Part shown: piece by piece, positions 57,525 through 64,000 of the stretch
Layout of the letters: every line of letters starts with the position of its first letter
Position numbering within the stretch: position 1 is the stretch's first letter
Source of the DNA: Oikopleura dioica
Taxonomy: Eukaryota; Chordata; Appendicularia; Copelata; Oikopleuridae
DNA: 64,000 bases
NCBI GenBank assembly: GCA_907165135.1
Contig: OU015566.1
Span: 9,966,157-10,030,156 of the forward strand
Direction of reading: 5' to 3'
Notes under the pieces: model-generated
What the model was told of the DNA's origin: nothing
What the model saw: the letters and a program-made list of their open reading frames with translations, nothing else
Database searches by the model: none
Program-made: the position numbers and the translations under genes

Positions 57525-59740
57525 ATGGGCGGTGTTGGCCCACCCCTTCTCGAGAGAAAAAATAACCTCATCCTTGCTACTTTTGAAAACGACAAAAATC
57601 CAAATGAAGCGACGATCGCTGCATTAGCAAATGTCCTTCATATCACTGAGAGAAGAGTCAAAGTAGAGTTTGCAAGACTCAGGGCAAACAGTAAAAAAGA
57701 ACAATTTAGAAATGTCCTCAAGGTAAATATAAGTCGCCAATAGAATCAAACGGGTTCCAAGCCTCGGGGTCTTAATTCAACGATGCTTCTTTTTCTCAAC
57801 TTTTATTTTAGAGCTTGAACTCAACTCTACCACCAGGAAAACCATCTGCTCAGAAAACTTCCAATCCAAATCCTCAAAAACGTACATCACCAAGACAAGC
57901 TTCTACGCGAAATCCATCACCACTGGCGCAGTCAACACCAAAGATTAACGTGAAGCAAGAAATCATGGCCGAGGAACCCGTTGTGAGATCAAGATCAATC
58001 TTCGGTATTGACGATATGAAGGTGTTGACGAAGAACTATGCCAAGAATCAATGTCCAAGTGCCAAGAAAATCGACAAGATTGCGAAGAAACTGGACAAAA
58101 CTCCTACCCAAATCAAGAATTGGTTCGCTCGACGCCGGTCTGGTTCGATCAAATCTTTGCCTTCTGAGCCTATCACCACGCGATTCAAACGAGAAAGAGA
58201 AGAATCTCCAGTGAAAACTGAAGCACCCGATGACTATTGTGAGCAAAGAACGAAGAGAGCCTGCCGAAGATCTCCAATTATTCTTCGAGATGATTCCGGT
58301 TCCGAAGACGACATCGACACACCGCTCGAAGTCGTTGAAGAAGAACAAGACTCACCAGACAAGAAAACTCTGAAGTACACTGTCGAAAACATCAGCCCAA
58401 ATGACGCTGGCTTCTACCTCGATCGTCAAGCTAGCAATGAGCTATTTAGTCAAATATGGAAGATTGAAAATAAACTGCCTCTGAAAGCTCTTGAGTATCT
58501 CTCAATGCGATCTGGTAGGACGGTCAGTGCAGTCAGGACTTGGTTCCATCAAAAAACGAAGAAGGAAAAAGCTACTAACTCAATCATCAAACCGACTCAG
58601 ACAATCAAAATCAACGAGAAAGTTATCAAGCAAGCTGAGAGTCTTCGTTCTGCTACAAGCGATTTTGCCACTGTCAGGAATATAAGTCCAAACGACAATG
58701 GATTCTACCTCAATCATGCTGCTACTAAAAATTTCTTCTATGAAATCTGGAAAACAGAACCAGAACCACCGATAGAAACATTGCGATTTCTTGCAATGCG
58801 ATCAGAAAAATCCGTTCCTGCTGTTCGACTTCACTTTCAACGTCTGACGAAGCAACACAAGTGGGAGCAGTACAAAATGAACAATGTCCGAATTTACATG
58901 CCAGCGGACAAATGCTACAAAGTGATCCAAATCGGAGGGGAAGAATTCAACGAATCAAGTGACCACGAAGATGAATCTCCTCACTCCAACCCACCAAGCC
59001 AGACCATCGAATCTGATAAAGAGAACGAGAAAGAAAGCACACCTTCTGAAGCTGCTATCACAACCCTTCCAAAGTCACAGGAGAGAACTCTTCCAGATGA
59101 AAAGACAACTGACTCGCAGATTGAAGAAGGAGAGCCATCAATTGCTGAAAAATTCAGAGATTCGACAAAACTTCATGAAGAGTCACCAGTTTCTGTGGAT
59201 CATTCTTTTGCCATCTCGAAAATCATCGAAAAAGCGCTCACAGAACAGCCAAAAACAGCGAAAAATGATGACTTGTCCGTGTTGGAGATCCTGGAGCTTT
59301 CAAGTTCTGATGATGAAGCCAAAAGCCCAATCGAAGTTTTCTCTGAAAATGAGAATTCCCTTGAGGCGAAGAAGGATGATTCTACTGAAGAGCTTTCGGA
59401 TCCTACTGATGCTGAGGCGGCTAAGCCTGAATGCGATGGTGAAAAGGACAATCTTCCGTTAGAAAATCCCGAACAAAACGATGTCGAGCCTTCGTCAACC
59501 TCAACAGACTCCAAGAAGCCTGACGCTGCCCTCGAAAAAACACTGCCAAAGGTTGACAATGCAACAGCAGAGGAAGAATCTGACGACGAATATGAAATTA
59601 TCACCACTCAACACACTGCTTTGCCTATCTGTCACAAATACGCTAGCTCTGTACTCAAAGATGGACAAGTAATCATTCCGCACGATTCGCCTATACTTAT
59701 TCAACTGTATGAACGTTCTTCTGTCGAAGATCTTTTGTAA
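57525..59740 (+). CDS. Protein with multiple divergent homeodomains
   Basis: Two exons (57525-57722, 57812-59740), 89 bp intron, phase 0; 708 residues. ATG at 57525 chosen: it follows an acceptor-like ACACAG. Homeodomain-like segments: residues about 9-62 (ATIAALANVLHITERRVKVE, FARLRANSKK); about 127-176, the most canonical (IDKIAKKLDKTPTQIKNWFA, RRRSG); and two related modules at about 259-317 and 357-414, each starting NISPND-GFYL and ending in a helix-3-like AVRTWFHQKTKK or AVRLHFQRLTKQ. The C-terminal 280 residues are acidic, Ser/Pro-rich and disordered. WF-x-R in segment 2 supports sequence-specific DNA binding. Probably a fast-evolving nuclear transcription regulator; I cannot place it in a known homeobox class. 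Confidence 0.85.
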
Positions 59741-59815
59741 AATATTGTGAATAAAAACCATCAAACATTTCTGAATTGTTTGTTCGACTTGAAATCAAGG
59801 AAGACTTGCGCATCG

Positions 59816-59842
59816 TGACGTCACAGATGGCGCTCTGGCCAA
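59816..59842 (+). promoter_or_regulatory. CRE and CCAAT box upstream of KIN17
   Basis: The full palindromic CRE TGACGTCA (59816-59823) is followed about 15 bp later by GGCCAATC. Both lie about 130-155 bp before the KIN17 ATG. Bases and spacing fit a CREB/NF-Y type housekeeping promoter. Confidence 0.5.
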
Positions 59843-59971
59843 TCAAGATTCGTTCTGGAAAGTCGAAAAAGAGGTTATTCTGCGGAATAAAGCTTGTTGT
59901 TCTTTAATTCTTTGAGTCTTTTAGATAAATTTTATTTCTAAAGAGTTCCATTTTTTAGAAATCAGTAAAAA

Positions 59972-61275
59972 ATGCCGAAAGCCGAGCGAGGCACACCAAA
60001 AGACATCGCCAATCGCCAGAAGGCAAAGGGCCTTCAAAAACTTCGATGGTACTGTCAAATGTGCGAGAAACAGTGCCGAGATGAAAACGGTTTCAAATGT
60101 CACATCATGTCCGAATCTCATCAGAGACAGCTTCTTCTTTGCGCTCAGAATCCAAACAAATTCCAGGTCCGAGTCGCTTTCCCTATCGTTTGTTTCAATC
60201 AAGACTTAGGATAAATTCTCAAAAACCTTTCTCGACGACTTTCTCTATCTTCTCAAGCGTCGATGGGGCACGAAACGAGTCTGGAACAATACAGTTTACA
60301 ATGAGTACATCATGGATCGACACCACATTCACATGAACGCGACAAGATGGCTGACGCTTTCTGAATTTACAGAGTGGCTCGGAAAAGAAGGATACGCAGA
60401 AGTCGACTATCAGGTTTTCAGAGACTTTGAAAGCTTTGTTCAACCCTTTCTAGGATGGAAAAGGCTGGTTCTTGGCCTATATCGATAGAGATCCGCAAAC
60501 CCTCGCGAGAAAGAAGGAAATTGAAAAGATGCTCAGAAAACAAGACCGAGAAGAAGACGAGCAACGGATCAAAATCGACATGCTCATCCGTGAGGGGAAA
60601 ATGAAAGAAGCTCGAGAAGAAGCCTATCTAAAAGTAATCTCTCTTTTCAATTATCGTCATTTCATCGTCTTTCAGGAGCAACGTGAGCGCATGCAAGCCA
60701 CCGGTGAAGCTTTAGATGGTCCTCTAGCGAAGAAACCTAAATTTGGAGAAGACAAAAAGACTGTCAAAATTGCTTCGATAGAAATCAAGTCTCATCAAAC
60801 CTTGAAAACTTTGCAAAAACCGCCTCGATGGGTTCAAGTTGGAGCGGTCGTAAAAGGCAAATATTTAATAAAAACGATAATTGGATAAATTGGTAATTTA
60901 GTGAAGTCAAAGTCGATCCCAGAATTCGAGAAACAAAAAGGCTTCGTCAAAGAAGTTAACGGTCATAAAGCCGTTATTCAGCACCTAAAGCTTCCGAAAA
61001 TGAAGGCTCAATTCCACGAAGACGACCTAGAAACAGTCATTCCACAGGTTGGAAGAGAAGTCATTGTCATGAAAGGCGACCTGGCGAAACGAACTGGAAC
61101 TCTGAAGGAAATCCGACAGAAGGAATTCTGCGTCCTGGTCGAGGTGAAGCTGACTGAGGATGAAACGACAGAAGCATTTTTCAAATTTGATGAAATCTCG
61201 AAGAAACACGAGAAAAAGAAAAAAGAAGAAGAGAAGGTCCAAGTTGTTCCGATAGAATCTGTTATCAACTCGTGA
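59972..61275 (+). CDS. kin: DNA/RNA-binding protein KIN17
   Basis: Five exons (59972-60166, 60210-60413, 60454-60633, 60676-60856, 60902-61275), 377 residues versus about 390 in vertebrates. The N-terminus is highly conserved (GLQKLRWYCQMCEKQCRDEN), with the C2H2 finger CQMCEKQC...HIMSESH. A winged-helix region follows (TKRVWNNTVYNEYIMDRHHI, WLGKEGYAEVDYQ), then a charged helix and KOW-like C-terminal SH3 repeats (GFVKEVNGHKAVIQHL, LETVIPQVGREVIVM, KRTGTLKEI). KIN17 is a nuclear protein tied to replication, repair and spliceosome activation. Three introns are GT-AG (40-43 bp). The last, 60857-60901 (45 bp), begins GC: only this donor gives the right phase, and it yields VVKVKSKSIPEFEKQKGFV, colinear with the family. 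Confidence 0.96.
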
Positions 61276-61422
61276 AGGTTAAGCTAATAGTAGCGACTGA
61301 CGATTAAATTATATTCAGCCAAGCCAACACCATCTTCATCATTCTTCAAAGCTTTCCTGTTCCACTTAAAATCACTTTCTGTACTATTCATTTCTACAGT
61401 CTCCCTTATGATCTGTTTTAGA

Positions 61423-64000
61423 ATGCGGTTGATATCGTTTCTGCCCTTTTTTGGGTTAATCTCTGCCCTGTACGAAGATCAAGTCGGAAAGGTCGACTGG
61501 AAGCTCGACGTTCTCGGGTCCCCCAAACTCGCTGCCTTCGACGACGCAAATGCTCAAGCAGATGCGATTGCGCTCTACACGGAGCAGAACATTCTCGCCA
61601 GTGTTTCAGCTCTCGATGGATCGGTAAATCAACCCATCCTTCATTTTTTCCTCTTATTCTTTTCCTCAGGTCTTATGGAAGAAAACTATGCCAGTTTCAG
61701 AGAGGGTTGAATACCTCTTCTACGCGAACAAACTCATCGTTTCTATTTCTTCTGGTGGAATTGCTCGTTATTGGGTCCCGGAATCAGGAGCTCTTTTCCG
61801 AGAGGTAACACACTTACAAATGAATATTTTTTCAAGACGTATTTTAGTTTTATACATCTAGTCCATCCTCATTGACTGATTGCGTGAGATTGTTCTCCAA
61901 GAGCATAATCATTTGTGCCAAGAACAACGAAGTAGGAGAGAGCGACCTGGTGATTTTCCGCGAACGAAAACCGCTTTCAGAAACTAAGGCTTCGATTTTG
62001 GTCCAGGCAATTATCACCAACGAAGGTACATGTTATTGAGATCATGTTATTCTTGATCTATTTCATTCAACTTTTACCAAATCTATCATGAACATCTTCA
62101 GAAAATAATCTTGCCTATCTCATTGGAAAGAATGCGCAAAGCGAACTCGTCCTTGAAACCCTTAACATTGATGATCTCTCTACCGAACCTGTCAAAGTCC
62201 TATCCAAAGAGAGCATCTCTATTGGAGAATTCGCCCTTGTTTCCGACGGCCGAGTTGTCTTCACTGATGAAAATGCAAAGACTACCTCTATCAATCTCAA
62301 AGAAGCAACCGTCGAAGATATTTCTGCTGCTGCAAACTGCAAGGTCATCACACACGCGCAGAAAGAATTAAGATACGCTCCAGATCAATTCTATGGCCAT
62401 TGCGGTAGCATTGTTCGATCAGAAAGTGGCGAGGTCCTGGATGACACAACTAGAATGGAAGTCTTTCCCTCTCGCCTTGGCATTTTCACTGCCAGTCTTG
62501 ATACGCAAAACCGATGGACGTTTACTGCTGAAGATGGAAAGAAAACAAAGTCGCTTTCTTTCGGTGGCGCTAGAAAGATTGACTCTCTTTGGGTGAAATC
62601 CTACAATTGGAAGAACAAAAATCATCTTCAGATCCTCGCATTTTCAGAAGACGGAACCGTTTCCTTCGCTAAATCATCTTCAGAAGCGTCCACTGTTTCT
62701 TGGACTCGAGAAGAATCTCTAGCATCCATCTCACAGGTTCAAATCTTCGATCTTCCTCCAGAAGACGCCCTTCTTGAAGACCCATCAGAGTGGAGCTTCA
62801 CTCGACGAGTTCAAATCCAGCTCGCTCTTTTCCAGACCTATCTTGCTCAATTATCAGACAAAATTAAATCAGGTCGACTTTTTGAAAAGAAAATTGGCGA
62901 TCCTTTGGTCAGTACTTCTGAGCTCATTCGCGATCAATTCAATCTCCATAAGCTTATCTTCATCTTGACTAAAAATGGAAATATCTTCGGAATCGACTCG
63001 CTCAGCAAAGATATCATCTGGAAGAGATCCGTACCAGAACTCGATTCTTGCAAGACTCAAGTGATCAAGGAAGCTGGAGCCCGGTTCAAGTCGAACATCT
63101 TCCTCGTCGGAAACTGTCAAAACGAAGTTCGATATTTCAGCGTTGATATCATGTCTGGAAGCGTTGAAGAACTGAACTCTGCTTTGCCAAAAAGTGATAT
63201 TCTTCGAGTTGAGTCCCTCCGATCAGCGACTTCAAACAACCCATCGCTATTGATTTTCAAGAAGCTAGACGTTGGCAAAATCGGCGTCGAGATTATCGGA
63301 GATGTTGACGCTGCTACAGCTGAAAAGTTGAAGCGTACGGCTTTCTGGCTCTACGATTCGACCTCGCAAGCGATTATCGGAGGAAAATTCCAAGTTGAAA
63401 ACAAAGTTTTCGAGAATACTTGGACCTTCCAGATTCCAGCTTCAATGACGATCTCTCAGGTTACTGCTGCTCCTGCTACTGATGTCATTCACTCACAAGG
63501 ACGACCCCTTGCCGATCGATCGGTGATGGAAAAGTATCTGAATCCCAATTTGATCGCCGTTCTTGCTGAGTCGAAGGAAAAGACTGATCTGGAACAAATG
63601 TTTGTGAATGCATTCTTTTTGGACGGAGTTACAGGAGAGGTCATTCACTCAAGTAATCATAAGCGAGCTCACGGACCGGCGAAAATCGTCCTGGCTGAAA
63701 ATTGGGCGGTGTTTTCTTACTGGTCAGCAAAAATGTTCAGAACGGAGATAACTTCTGTTGAATTTTACAAGGAACGAGATTTGATTTCAGCTCATTGGAA
63801 TAAATCAATTCTTAAGTTTTTCAATCTCGAAAACAGGGTACTGACGATGGAAACGCAACTCACTGGGATTCTCTCTCCGCTTCAATCCCTGTTGCTATTC
63901 AAAAGTCATTCGTTAGCTCGGAGGAGATCTCCTCACTGTCTGTGACTCAGTCACAAATGGGCATCACGAATAAAGCTGTGCTGATTGGAACTAAATCCGG
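61423..64000 (+). CDS. emc1: ER membrane protein complex subunit 1 (runs off the right edge)
   Basis: Exons 61423-61623, 61670-61804, 61848-62025, 62102-63771 and 63837 onward; about 780 residues visible. The start at 61423 gives a signal peptide (MRLISFLPFFGLISALYEDQ) directly followed by the family signature YEDQVGKVDW. Beta-propeller segments follow (TEQNILASVSALDGSVLWKK, ISSGGIARYWVPESG, HKLIFILTKNGNIFGIDSLS), and the conserved DUF1620-type C-terminal region begins (YLNPNLIAVLAESKE, WAVFSYWSAK). EMC1 is the lumenal propeller subunit of the complex that inserts tail-anchored and multipass proteins into the ER membrane. The intron 63772-63836 is GA-AG, judged from phase and the VEFYK/GTDDGN join. 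The ATG directly follows TTTTAG, possibly a spliced-leader site, and lies 148 bp after the KIN17 stop. Confidence 0.95.

Noticed and set aside
1-64000. CRISPR arrays, bacterial operons or phage genes
   Set aside because: No regularly spaced repeats; the genes are spliced eukaryotic genes throughout.

Overview
This window is animal nuclear DNA and most likely comes from a larvacean tunicate (Oikopleura or a close relative). Most introns I could resolve are 38-50 bp and AT-rich. Several introns start with GG, GC or GA instead of GT, yet their reading phases close exactly; a high share of such G*-AG introns is established for larvaceans. Genes are tightly packed at both ends, while the middle is gene-poor and rich in small non-autonomous transposons. 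The species call is inference.

Left block (1-13 kb). Minus strand: a secreted trefoil/TSP1 protein running into a trypsin-like protease that leaves the window. Plus strand: a signal-peptide coiled-coil protein with a hydrophobic tail (1804-3046), then a complete BRPF-family chromatin reader (4026-8757) with C2H2 finger, PHD-knuckle-PHD, bromodomain and PWWP, then a secreted Cys/Lys-rich protein (9427-10204). Minus strand: a 700-residue protein with a degenerate kinase domain fused to an unrecognised C-terminal module (10746-12984).

Middle block (13-46 kb). About 16 kb without a clear intact gene holds short coding-like fragments broken by frameshifts, a fold-back repeat and GC-rich promoter-like patches. 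Then come a five-exon gene with a furin-like RKRR site (30143-32291), a 116-residue two-exon gene, a minus-strand coiled-coil plus cold-shock-domain gene (34884-35856), an 852 bp hAT-type element with 8 bp target duplication, a 66-residue secreted peptide gene, the end of a small minus-strand gene and a four-helix membrane protein gene. Five TTAA-flanked miniature elements in two size classes (about 380 and 690 bp) lie between 42.2 and 48 kb.

Right block (46-64 kb). The genes are CFAP57 (axonemal WD40/coiled-coil protein), NUP35 (minus), a four-helix membrane protein (minus), a MORN2-like protein divergent from it, a protein with several divergent homeodomain-like segments, KIN17, and EMC1, which runs off the right edge. 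These are mostly broadly conserved eukaryotic genes (chromatin, nuclear pore, DNA/RNA metabolism, ER insertion, cilia).

The most interesting observation is the intron inside the BRPF PWWP domain. Its ends are an intact miniature transposon (terminal inverted repeats plus a 6 bp TAAGGG target duplication), and splicing between the two duplicated copies, at GG-AG borders, exactly restores the reading frame. It looks like a recently born, transposon-derived intron.
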